The notes beneath the pieces were generated by a model. That model was not told where the DNA came from and ran no database searches. It was given only the letters and a program-made list of their open reading frames with translations. DNA of 64,000 bases from Oligoflexia bacterium (GTDB taxonomy: Bacteria > Bdellovibrionota_G > JANQFH01): assembly GCA_028277945.1 (NCBI GenBank), contig JANQFH010000068.1, positions 1 to 64,000 of the forward strand, written 5' to 3'. Position numbers and translations under genes: made by a program. Shown piece after piece: positions 35,094-43,701 of this stretch. Every line of letters starts with the position of its first letter. Positions within the stretch are counted from its first letter, which is position 1.

Positions 35094-36503
35094 CTAGTGT
35101 TTGATCCTCCAAGAGGTTCCTGAAGCATGGTCCTCTAGGAGAATCTTTTTTTCAAGTAGCTCTTGGCGAATCGCGTCTGCGGTGACAAAATCTCTCTCTT
35201 TGCGTGCTTGGTTACGCTTGGCTATCATCTCTTCGACCCAAGCATTATCCACCTCTAGCGATCGGTCTTGCTGCGTTTGCAAAAAGCTTTGTGGCGAGGT
35301 GTGCAGCAGTCCGAGGCTCTGCCCCATATAGGTCACGGCAGCAGCGATCTTCTCAGCTGTCGAGCTATGGCTTTGATCCAATGCCCGGTTACCTGCCTTG
35401 ACCGCTTCAAATAGGGTCGCTAGCGCTTTGGCAGTGTTGAAGTCATCGTTCATGGACCGCATGTACTGCTGCGTATAGACCCCGGAGCTGGTTTTTGTCG
35501 GTTTGTCGATTTTAACGTTGCAGCCTTTGAGGAAAAGATAAATTCTCTCCATTGCCGCCGCACTGTCCATTAACAGGTCACGTGAGAATTCCATAGGCGA
35601 ACGATAGTGGCTTGTCAGCATTGCGTGCCGAATCACATCGGCATGGAACTCTGCTAACAGTTCGTTGGCTGTGGCAAGATTACCTAGAGACTTACTCATC
35701 TTTTCTTTGCCCCAGTTGAGATGGCCGTTGTGGAGCCAATAGAGAACAAATGGTTTACCGGTAACCGATTCACTTTGGGCACGCTCGTTTTCATGGTGCG
35801 GAAAGATAAGGTCTTTGCCGCCGCCGTGGATATCGATGGTATCTCCCAAATGTAGCTGGCTCATAACGCTACACTCAATATGCCAGCCAGGACGACCTTC
35901 TCCCCACGGGCTTGGCCAGGCAGGTTCGTCCGGTTTTGCTTTTTTCCACAGGGCAAAGTCAAGTGGATTACGCTTGCGTGAGTTCAGCTCGACGCGAGCA
36001 CCTGCACGCAATTCTTCTAGCTCCTTGCCAGACAGATCGCCATAATCTGTATAGGAGGACACAGAAAAGTAGACATCACCTTCCACCTCATAGGCATGGC
36101 TGGTTTTTATGAGTTTACGGATCATCTCTAACATCCCCTTGATGTGTTCAGTAGCTTTAGGTTCGGCGTCTGGTTTTAACAGCCCAAGCTGCTTCACGTC
36201 TTGGTGAAAGGCGTCTGTATATTTTTCCGCAATTTCAGCGGCACTCTTACCCTCACGCAGGGCACGTTGGATAATCTTGTCATCTACATCAGTAATGTTA
36301 CGTATGTATTTTACTGAGTAGCCTAAGTTTAAAAGGTGTCGATAAACGACATCAAAGAATATGAAGGCTCGAGCGTTGCCAATATGAATAAAGTCGTACA
36401 CCGTTGGTCCACAGACATACATGGTGACCTTTCCCGGTATGCGCGGTTTAAAGGGCTCCTTTTTTCGGCTTATCGAATTATAGATTTGCAGTGTCTCGAT
36501 CAT
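35094..36503 (-). CDS. cysS: Cysteinyl-tRNA synthetase
   Basis: This class I synthetase of 469 residues charges tRNA-Cys. It starts with LQIYNSISRKKEPF, has the zinc-site Cys in MYVCGPTVYD, the HIGH-type motif FIHIGNARAF, WHIECSVMS, HHENERAQSE, and KMSKSLGN. The frame allows a start at 36521; the ATG at 36503 with AGGGTG upstream gives the usual N-terminus and overlaps the preceding gene by 26 bases. Confidence 0.97.
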   Translation of the reverse strand: MIETLQIYNSISRKKEPFKPRIPGKVTMYVCGPTVYDFIHIGNARAFIFFDVVYRHLLNLGYSVKYIRNITDVDDKIIQRALREGKSAAEIAEKYTDAFHQDVKQLGLLKPDAEPKATEHIKGMLEMIRKLIKTSHAYEVEGDVYFSVSSYTDYGDLSGKELEELRAGARVELNSRKRNPLDFALWKKAKPDEPAWPSPWGEGRPGWHIECSVMSQLHLGDTIDIHGGGKDLIFPHHENERAQSESVTGKPFVLYWLHNGHLNWGKEKMSKSLGNLATANELLAEFHADVIRHAMLTSHYRSPMEFSRDLLMDSAAAMERIYLFLKGCNVKIDKPTKTSSGVYTQQYMRSMNDDFNTAKALATLFEAVKAGNRALDQSHSSTAEKIAAAVTYMGQSLGLLHTSPQSFLQTQQDRSLEVDNAWVEEMIAKRNQARKERDFVTADAIRQELLEKKILLEDHASGTSWRIKH

Positions 36504-37728
36504 GATCACCCTGACTGTCAAGGCTGGTGAGGGTGTCCAGAATTTCCCAGCGCCATTGTAATAGCTGCTTGCGTATGGGCTGGTCTGTTTTCAAAAGTTT
36601 TAATAGCTGCCAATTATCCCAAATAACAGCGCGGTTTTCAACGAGTAACAGTGCCGGCAGAATCGATAGGGGCAGAGATATCAGGTAGATCAGTGCGGCC
36701 GTCCAATTATAGACCGTGCCAACAAACCATACTTGGAGCAGGTAGAAAATGGGCAGGGAGACGATTTGCAGCATGGTCGGCTGGCTGATCGGTTTGCCTC
36801 GCCAAAACTCTATCCAGTAGGGTAGCTTGTATATCAGATAGTGATTTATCATTCCCCACAGGGCGGCAGGTATAAGTAGAGCATTAAGGGCGAGTTTCTT
36901 TCGTATGTTCCGAAAAACGGTATCTGGACGCTGCTGTGCTTCTAGGCTGCGTTCGCGAATGCCAAGAGTCTCTAAACAGTAGGATAAACGGCGAACTTTT
37001 GGCTGAATTTGTCGCCAGACGGTCTCATGGCGATGGCTCGAGGACAGCCTTTCTAGTAGGACTGCAATGTCGCTGTGTGCCTCGGCAGTTGGGCGACGCT
37101 CCTGATTCAAGTCAAGGGTGTAGAGGCGTTTTAACTGTTCTACCATGAGCTCCTTGCGTATAGGCAAGCTTTTATGCAGCATGCTACGCTGCAGTTTGTT
37201 CACTTGGTGTGCCAAGCCCATGGTAGCTTCTTTGGGCTCTGTTGTAGATTTTTCTGCCCACTGCTTAAAGTCGGCAACCTCTCGAATTTGCAGCCATAGG
37301 TCTGGGCGTAATTCAGCAACTTCTGCAAGCTGAGTCGCTACAACCAGACAACGAATACCGAGTTTCAATTTATTTTCCGTTTCAACAGAGAGCAGAAGCT
37401 TGACAATAAATTCTAGTGTCTCTGGATGGCGTACAACCAGGGCGATTGCCGCACCCGCCTCCAGATTAGCTTTGAAGGCCGATGTTAGATCTGTTTCGCT
37501 GTACCGATGCAGCGGCAACTTTCTTCGGGCAAAGCCTTGGGCATAGATGGACGACTTGCCATCTTTTCTATTATTCTCTACCCACCACAGTGAATCGAAG
37601 CGACGAGAGAGTTGCTTCCTAACAAACAGCGCACGAGAGTCGAGCAGAAGAGCAACCACCGGTCCTCTCGATGGTAGCGACTCCATTCCTGTGACTTCGA
37701 TACGTCGATATAGAAGGGAGCTGAGCAA
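36478..37728 (-). CDS. PlsC/Gat1-like acyltransferase homologue lacking the HX4D motif
   Basis: This 416-residue protein has the layout of PlsC-type glycerophosphate acyltransferases with a long membrane C-terminus. RRIEVTGMESLPSRGPVVALLLDSR corresponds to the start of the acyltransferase domain, where active members have NHxSxxD; here the catalytic His is absent (LLLDSRAL). The EGT-type motif is also lost (VVRHPET). The C-terminal part (about 265-400), with LIPAALWGMINHYLIYKLPY, three or four hydrophobic segments and a terminal LLQWRWEILDTL, matches the family well. It may be catalytically inactive or a scaffold. It overlaps cysS. Confidence 0.6.
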   Translation of the reverse strand: MLSSLLYRRIEVTGMESLPSRGPVVALLLDSRALFVRKQLSRRFDSLWWVENNRKDGKSSIYAQGFARRKLPLHRYSETDLTSAFKANLEAGAAIALVVRHPETLEFIVKLLLSVETENKLKLGIRCLVVATQLAEVAELRPDLWLQIREVADFKQWAEKSTTEPKEATMGLAHQVNKLQRSMLHKSLPIRKELMVEQLKRLYTLDLNQERRPTAEAHSDIAVLLERLSSSHRHETVWRQIQPKVRRLSYCLETLGIRERSLEAQQRPDTVFRNIRKKLALNALLIPAALWGMINHYLIYKLPYWIEFWRGKPISQPTMLQIVSLPIFYLLQVWFVGTVYNWTAALIYLISLPLSILPALLLVENRAVIWDNWQLLKLLKTDQPIRKQLLQWRWEILDTLTSLDSQGDHDRDTANL

Positions 37729-37746
37729 GGTCTCATGAGCTCCTAA

Positions 37747-39702
37747 TCAGTTGATGCCGCTCTCTAGGTTCAAGTTAGGGATGTCAATGACCGAAATATC
37801 ATTACTACTTTGGTTAAGAACGTAGGCTTTTTGTTCGAAAATCTGTATATCTCTCGGCAGGGTACCGTCTAAATCAATTGGCGTGATGCCATCCTGCAGT
37901 ATTGTAAAGGAAAAGTGATCACCTTGAGTCGTTGGTGTGCTTACCGTTGCCGGGTTGATAGAGAGTGTAATCTCTTGGTTGTCGCTTGTAGCAGTAATGC
38001 CTTCTTGAATACGATTTGTCTGAAATCCGCTAACGGAGCCATGCATAGTATAGACACCGACGACACGAATAACATAAGGGATGTTCGACGATGGGGTAGT
38101 CGGGGCTGTCAACAGCCCCAGCTCGGTATCACTGTTGATGCTAGCAATTTCGTGTGACTCGGTGAGCTCTGGGTTGTCTGGAAACAAGATCAGGGCATCG
38201 CCAATTTGAATTTTCTGGGCTGAGAAAGTCGCTGTAGCATCGGTAAACAGTGTGTCGGCAACCACACCTCCTGTTCCAGGCGTGCCATCGACCACACCCT
38301 CGAAAGTACAGACCCAGGTTTGCTTGGGGCCTGTTTCAGCAATGACTTCAGATAGCGATGGATTCGACCCAGAGTTGTCTAGATCATCAAAGTTGATCGA
38401 TCCAACAATGGATTGAGAGTCATCTCCTGCATCCGTATCGACACGTACCCGTGCATCTAGATCGACAAGATCTACTGCGTTATCTGCAGTGGCAATGAGC
38501 GCTGTGCCGGAAACGCCCTCATCTCCAACAAGTGACGCGGCAGCAAGCGGAAAATCTGCCATGTTGATATCCGGAGTAGAAAGAGTGTTTGTACCAAGGT
38601 CAAAAGCAAAGACCGACAGCAAGTCTGTTGGTAAGAAATAGGCGATGGTGGATTCGCTTGGCAGGAGCAATGCTCTCGTGACAAAACCTACTGTGAAGGC
38701 AGTCACGCTCAGGTCGCTAAGATCGACTACGAAAATAGACTCTCCTTCGCCATGGTTTGCGACAAGCAGAAACTCGCCATCGGTTGCTAAATCGCTGGGG
38801 ATGACCTGCTTGCCAGAGCCATCATCAAGTACGATGGGAGTCGCGAAGGTCAAACTCTTTAGATCGAGGACTTCAATTTCGGCATCGTCTCGATCGCCAA
38901 TATATAAGGTGTCGTTAATCAACAGCGCAGTTTCAGGCGTGCCGTTGAGCGGCAGTGGACTAGCTTTGAGCGTGCCAAATAAAAAGCTATCGTCCGTAGT
39001 TGAGATCCTATCCCCTTCAAATATGGTAAAGGCAACATTGCCGTCATCACTGCTGTAGGGCACCCCAGATTCAGCCCTGTTACTCTGTAATCCCGACACG
39101 CTACCCTCAACCTTCCATAGACCGTCACCACTCTTTTTAACACGCCAATTTTGCGTATCGGCGTTGGTGGTAATGGATGATATGGTTGTGGAAGAGAGCC
39201 TGCCGCGATCAGAAAAGACCGGCTTACTTGCTAACGCCAAGGTTTGACTGCCCAGTGCTGCAAAGCGATGTGTTAGCGTAGCTTTCTCTTCTACCGTTGT
39301 TTCAACTTGATCAATAATGAAAAGAAGTTGGTTTTTTTGATCAAGCACAACGAGTTTGTAAACCGTATCATCGGCAAGGTCGTCAGGGCGCCATTCAAAA
39401 ATGTCAGTCGGGTTCCCGCCGACGGTAATCGGTGTTGTGGCACTATCAAATTGCTCATCATTATCAAGCACACTCTTCTCACGCACGTCTACTAAGGTGA
39501 TGGTTCCAGAGGCAAAATTTGTTACATAGCCGAGCCTTCTTTGAGACCCGTCAAAGACAGTATCGGTAGAGGCGATAAGCATTTTATTGGGGCTGACAAA
39601 GTTCTGTACCGTGTCTGAAGCAGAGGGACCACATCTGGATAGCAATAGCATCGATAAGACGAGTACAGAACAATAGCCTATGTTAGCTAAGCACCGCATC
39701 AC
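37747..39702 (-). CDS. Beta-propeller-like lipoprotein
   Basis: This 651-residue protein has a lipoprotein signal peptide with lipobox LLSRC (about residues 20-24), so it is probably anchored in the outer membrane. The mature part has repeated beta-strand units like YVTNFASGTITLVDV and ILVVANHGEGESIFVVDLSDLSV-type segments, in the manner of YncE-like propellers, at the N-terminal half and again at the end (KAYVLNQSSNDISVIDIPNLNL). The middle (about 455-560) is different and not assigned. Its start overlaps the preceding propeller gene's stop by 4 bases (39699-39702). Confidence 0.7.
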   Translation of the reverse strand: MMRCLANIGYCSVLVLSMLLLSRCGPSASDTVQNFVSPNKMLIASTDTVFDGSQRRLGYVTNFASGTITLVDVREKSVLDNDEQFDSATTPITVGGNPTDIFEWRPDDLADDTVYKLVVLDQKNQLLFIIDQVETTVEEKATLTHRFAALGSQTLALASKPVFSDRGRLSSTTISSITTNADTQNWRVKKSGDGLWKVEGSVSGLQSNRAESGVPYSSDDGNVAFTIFEGDRISTTDDSFLFGTLKASPLPLNGTPETALLINDTLYIGDRDDAEIEVLDLKSLTFATPIVLDDGSGKQVIPSDLATDGEFLLVANHGEGESIFVVDLSDLSVTAFTVGFVTRALLLPSESTIAYFLPTDLLSVFAFDLGTNTLSTPDINMADFPLAAASLVGDEGVSGTALIATADNAVDLVDLDARVRVDTDAGDDSQSIVGSINFDDLDNSGSNPSLSEVIAETGPKQTWVCTFEGVVDGTPGTGGVVADTLFTDATATFSAQKIQIGDALILFPDNPELTESHEIASINSDTELGLLTAPTTPSSNIPYVIRVVGVYTMHGSVSGFQTNRIQEGITATSDNQEITLSINPATVSTPTTQGDHFSFTILQDGITPIDLDGTLPRDIQIFEQKAYVLNQSSNDISVIDIPNLNLESGIN

Positions 39703-40883
39703 TCAATCGTTGTCTCCAACGTGTCTGTAGTCGTGTTTATGACGCTAACCTGATCGGAAAGAAAGTTAGTCACTAGAAGCCTGCTGCCATCATCCGTGAG
39801 CGCCATTTCAGTAGGTCCTTGGCCAACCGAGATTTCCTTAATGACGAAGCCGGTTGCTGCTGCGAGGACGAGCACAGAATTGTCAGTAAAACTGGCTGCA
39901 TATACTTTGCTGCCGTCTTGAGAGAGAGTTAAGGCTTCAATGTCGCTACCCGTCGGGATTGTCTGTATAATAGATGGCTCGATGACCTCATTATCAATAC
40001 CATTGTCACTGAGCGTACTTAAGTCGAGAACCACGACTCCCTGAATTCCGTGGCTGGCGACATATACCAGTTTTTCATTGGTAATAGCGAGACCATTCAA
40101 CTGTGGTGATATATCTAATTCAAGCAAATCGATAAAGGCTTCAAACGCATTGTTTTTCGTATCTATAACGTAAATCAGTCCCGCTGCCGACGCCGACAGC
40201 AACGCTAGATCATCGCTACCGAAGGCAAGCAGCCGGTTGGGTCTGATCAGTTGGTTGGTGAAATCAATAGATCCGATGCTGATTTCGTTCAGAGGCAAGG
40301 CCTCGGATTCAGTATCCTCTGGATTTAATTCGACAATTTCAAGAGAGTCTGCATCGATAAGGGAGAGGTCATCGGTGAAGACATTGGCCACAAAGAGCTT
40401 TCTAAACGCTGTACCTGTTGGTGCTGTCAACAGTAGGGAGAAAGGGTCTTCGCCAACTTCCAAAGTTGTCTCAAGGGCTATGGAGATGAGATTGCCATCT
40501 GTACCTGGGATATCGTATTTATAGATCCGCAGCAGATCGTTATCACGGTCGGCGACAAAAATTCTTTTGTTAGCAACATCCACGCTGATTTGACCACCGA
40601 AATTTGGAAGTTGCACAGTCGCTGCCGGGACGAGCGTATTGGTTGTAAGGTCTATCACGTGAATGGCACCGCCCGGCTCTTGTGGATCCGAGGCCGAGTT
40701 GGCAAAGTCAAAGTTGGTGCTGACGACGAGAGCGATGTTAGCAGTTGGGACGATAGTAATGCCAAGAGGACCGTGGAGGTTGTCGGGGTTAAACACAAAG
40801 GTTGAGTCAGCTTCGCAGCCACTTAAGAGCTGGGCAGCAAAGAGCAAAGCAGCAATATTGAGGAGTGTTCTAGAACAGCCCAA
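39699..40883 (-). CDS. YncE-like beta-propeller lipoprotein
   Basis: This protein of about 394 residues has a lipoprotein signal (GCSRTLLNIAALLFAAQLLSGC, where the last Cys is the lipobox) and a mature part with repeated propeller units (IFVADRDNDLLRIYKYD, VYAASFTDNSVLVLAAATG, LLVTNFLSDQVSVINTTTDTL). The frame is open far into the Omp85 gene, but no ATG lies between METSIQ and the signal peptide. The TTG at 40883, 14 bases inside that gene, gives a normal signal and is my choice; it is not certain. Such proteins bind or stabilise envelope complexes, but this role is unproven. Confidence 0.7.
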   Translation of the reverse strand: MGCSRTLLNIAALLFAAQLLSGCEADSTFVFNPDNLHGPLGITIVPTANIALVVSTNFDFANSASDPQEPGGAIHVIDLTTNTLVPAATVQLPNFGGQISVDVANKRIFVADRDNDLLRIYKYDIPGTDGNLISIALETTLEVGEDPFSLLLTAPTGTAFRKLFVANVFTDDLSLIDADSLEIVELNPEDTESEALPLNEISIGSIDFTNQLIRPNRLLAFGSDDLALLSASAAGLIYVIDTKNNAFEAFIDLLELDISPQLNGLAITNEKLVYVASHGIQGVVVLDLSTLSDNGIDNEVIEPSIIQTIPTGSDIEALTLSQDGSKVYAASFTDNSVLVLAAATGFVIKEISVGQGPTEMALTDDGSRLLVTNFLSDQVSVINTTTDTLETTIE

Positions 40884-43701
40884 CTGCGAAATGAACCTCG
40901 CCAAGACTCTCTCCAGTGCGTCTATCCAACTTGAAACCAAAATCCAAACGCAGTGGCCCAATTGGCGTGATATAGCGCAGGCCGGCGCCAGCCGAATGTC
41001 TAAGATCCGTTGGATCGAAGTCTCCATTGCTAACAAAAGCATTGCCTCCGTCTGTGAAACCAACGAGCCGAAACCCTAACGCCAGCGGCACAGTGATCTC
41101 AGCCAGATAGTTGAAAACGCTGTTACCTCCTGGTGCTGGCTGGTCACCGCTCAACGCCGGTTCATTAGGCCCTTGACCTCCTACACTGTCAAGACTAAAA
41201 CCGCGTAGCGACTGGCTTCCGCCAAGACGGAAGCGTTTCTCTACAGGGATGGCCGTACTACCTGCTGCTGCCGTACTACCAAAAGTAGCAGAAAAACCAA
41301 ACCTTAGTGATAATACGAAGCCAATCTCTTGATAAATAGGTAGGTAAAAGCTATTTCGGGAAAAGACCTGATAGAATTCCTCTTCTGATAGCACCGCCTC
41401 TAAAAAGAAGTCTGTGGTTATCTGCCCCAAGTATCCAAAACGTGGATTGAATGGATCATCCCTAAAGTCTAGGGTGAAAACCGTGCCCAATGAGCCGAAG
41501 CGACGTCTAGATTCGTCAAAATCACTTAGGTCCTCGTCAGGAATTTTCAGATCAAATGGTTTGCGTGACTCAATCTCCCATTTGGCCAATGTCTGTAACC
41601 AGTCTAACCTTACGTACTCTACGCCGAGAAAAAACCCAGTTCTATCTATATTACCAAACTCCTCTTCATCGCGTTGGAAGCTAAACTGTGCCCTACCGTT
41701 GACTGGTAGTTCAAGAAGGTAGGGCTCAATGTAGTTTGCGATGACTCTCCACTCAAAAATGTTTCCCGAAACCTCACGGCTCAGCCCTGTAGAAAGATAG
41801 ACATTTCTGCCATGTCCACCCAGGTTGAGGTAACTGAAATCGGTTCGTGCTCGGGCACCCTCATCCGAGCCAAATCCTACCCGAAAGCGAATATTGCGCT
41901 GTTTTTTCTCTCGAACTCGAATCAAATAGACAATGGTTTGGTTGGGTTGATGGTAGTCCAACTCCTCTATCTGGACACTGGAAAAAAAACCTAGTCGCTG
42001 GATGGCACGCCGGCTTTTAGCAAGCTTTTCAAGGCTATAAGAATCACCCTTATTCAAGCGTAGCTCGCGTAGAATCACCTGCCTGTCGGTAAGACGGTTC
42101 CCCTCAACAAAAAAACTGCCAAAGAAGACTTTCTCACCAGTGTCTACATCAATTTGCACATTTTTGCGTTCCTCTTGAGCATCTTGCTTGGCGATTGCTT
42201 CGACACGACAAAACTTGTAGCCAACATTGACACAGTAGTTTTGCAGGTCCCTAATACTTGTTTCATATTTGGATAACTCAAATGGTTTGCCAGTTTTGTA
42301 ATTCAATTTCGTTTGCAGTTCTTCGGGGCTCAACGCACCTTTGACACGGATTTCCGTAGAGCCAAAACGATAGAGCTGTCCTGGCTCGACAATGACTATC
42401 AAATCGACAAACTGTCTGTTGTTGCTTAGCTCTTCCTTAAACTCTGCTTCTTTCGCATCATGAAAGCCAAGCTCTTGCAGGTCCCCACGCAAGTTGCGCA
42501 CACTACGCCGGAAACCGGCTCTGTAGTAAGGGCCACCAATGTCAATGCCAGTTAACAGGGATCGAACTCGATCTGACTTAAGTGAAGCGGGTGCATCAAT
42601 TTTAATGCTTCGGATTCGAACTCTTTTGCGCTTTTCTATAAAGAAGACAATATTGAGGTTCTTCTGCGCTGATTCCGGCTGAACCTCATAGCGAATCTCG
42701 GCAAATAGATAGCCTAGTTCGCTGTAAAAGTCTCGCAGCTTTTCTATCGCCTCTTCTAAGTAACCTCGCGAAAACCTGCTCTCATTCTCCAGGCCGATCA
42801 CCTCCCTGAGAATGGCGTCGCGATCTTGAAAAAAGTACTTTTCACCATGAAAGCTTACTGTCACATAAGGCCCTCTTTTGACTTCGAGAACAATGGTTAT
42901 TTTTTTTGTGTCGGCGTCCTTGATGATTTCAGGTTTGCTGATTTGGCAAGAGCGAAATCCTAGCTTGGAGTACTTCTGTTGTAATCGCTCGATTCTTGCG
43001 TCGACTTTTGTGGGGTCAAAATGCTCTCCTCGACGCAGATCGAGGAGTCCGAGAATGTCTTCAGTACTTAATGGTGCGTATTCGCCTCTAACCAGCAGAT
43101 CGCTGAAAACCAGCGGCTCATTTTCCTGAATGTCGATTGCCAGTTCAGGCGTCGGGAATAAGGAGGATCGAGTTAGTTCAAATGTGACCTCGACGTTAGG
43201 AAAGCCCGACTCCAAGTAGAGTTTCTGAATGGCCTGCCGGTAACTATCAAGATCACCAAGATATTGCGTTTTCTCCGCAGGGAGATCTATGGCAGAGAGA
43301 ATGGTCGACGCAGAAAAATGGTTATTGCCTGAAACGCGAACACTCCGTAGTCTCTCCAAAGGGGTGATACGCGCAATAAGCTCCTGATTTTGTACCAGCA
43401 AATCGATTTTTTGGATTCCGTCGATTTTAGAGAGAACAGAGACGGCTCTCTCAAATTCAGTTTTGGTAAAGGGCTGATGGATTCTATCTGCTAGGTAGTC
43501 GTTAACAACTTCAAGCAATTTCCTATCACCACAGGAGACGGAATACTTCGCAAACTTCTTTGGAATTTGCTCCTCCGCCAGGTCTTTGACAGGGGCCTCC
43601 GCTTCGGCAGAATTCGAAAGAATGGCCGTGCAGGTGATCAGGGCTCTGGCAATAAGTGATCGGTAATTAGAAATCCAGGCTGAATTCAAGGTCCACTCCA
43701 A
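40870..43701 (-). CDS. Omp85-family outer-membrane assembly protein (TamA/BamA-like)
   Basis: This 943-residue protein has an N-terminal signal-like segment (about 14-34), then about six POTRA-like repeats (about 75-590; motifs such as VRVSGNNHFSASTIL, FGSTEIRVKGALSPEEL, FFVEGNRLTDRQVILREL) and a C-terminal barrel ending in Phe. The barrel has RLGGSQSLRGFS, matching the conserved (V/L)RGF loop of Omp85 proteins. It is longer than E. coli TamA or BamA. The gene follows the TamB gene and overlaps it by 35 bases, so a TamA role is the better guess, although a BamA role cannot be excluded. Confidence 0.87.
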   Translation of the reverse strand: MEWTLNSAWISNYRSLIARALITCTAILSNSAEAEAPVKDLAEEQIPKKFAKYSVSCGDRKLLEVVNDYLADRIHQPFTKTEFERAVSVLSKIDGIQKIDLLVQNQELIARITPLERLRSVRVSGNNHFSASTILSAIDLPAEKTQYLGDLDSYRQAIQKLYLESGFPNVEVTFELTRSSLFPTPELAIDIQENEPLVFSDLLVRGEYAPLSTEDILGLLDLRRGEHFDPTKVDARIERLQQKYSKLGFRSCQISKPEIIKDADTKKITIVLEVKRGPYVTVSFHGEKYFFQDRDAILREVIGLENESRFSRGYLEEAIEKLRDFYSELGYLFAEIRYEVQPESAQKNLNIVFFIEKRKRVRIRSIKIDAPASLKSDRVRSLLTGIDIGGPYYRAGFRRSVRNLRGDLQELGFHDAKEAEFKEELSNNRQFVDLIVIVEPGQLYRFGSTEIRVKGALSPEELQTKLNYKTGKPFELSKYETSIRDLQNYCVNVGYKFCRVEAIAKQDAQEERKNVQIDVDTGEKVFFGSFFVEGNRLTDRQVILRELRLNKGDSYSLEKLAKSRRAIQRLGFFSSVQIEELDYHQPNQTIVYLIRVREKKQRNIRFRVGFGSDEGARARTDFSYLNLGGHGRNVYLSTGLSREVSGNIFEWRVIANYIEPYLLELPVNGRAQFSFQRDEEEFGNIDRTGFFLGVEYVRLDWLQTLAKWEIESRKPFDLKIPDEDLSDFDESRRRFGSLGTVFTLDFRDDPFNPRFGYLGQITTDFFLEAVLSEEEFYQVFSRNSFYLPIYQEIGFVLSLRFGFSATFGSTAAAGSTAIPVEKRFRLGGSQSLRGFSLDSVGGQGPNEPALSGDQPAPGGNSVFNYLAEITVPLALGFRLVGFTDGGNAFVSNGDFDPTDLRHSAGAGLRYITPIGPLRLDFGFKLDRRTGESLGEVHFAVGLF

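Noticed and set aside
40884-41063. N-terminal extension of the YncE-like lipoprotein to an ATG at 41063
   Set aside because: It lies entirely inside the Omp85 coding region and would bury the lipoprotein signal peptide.
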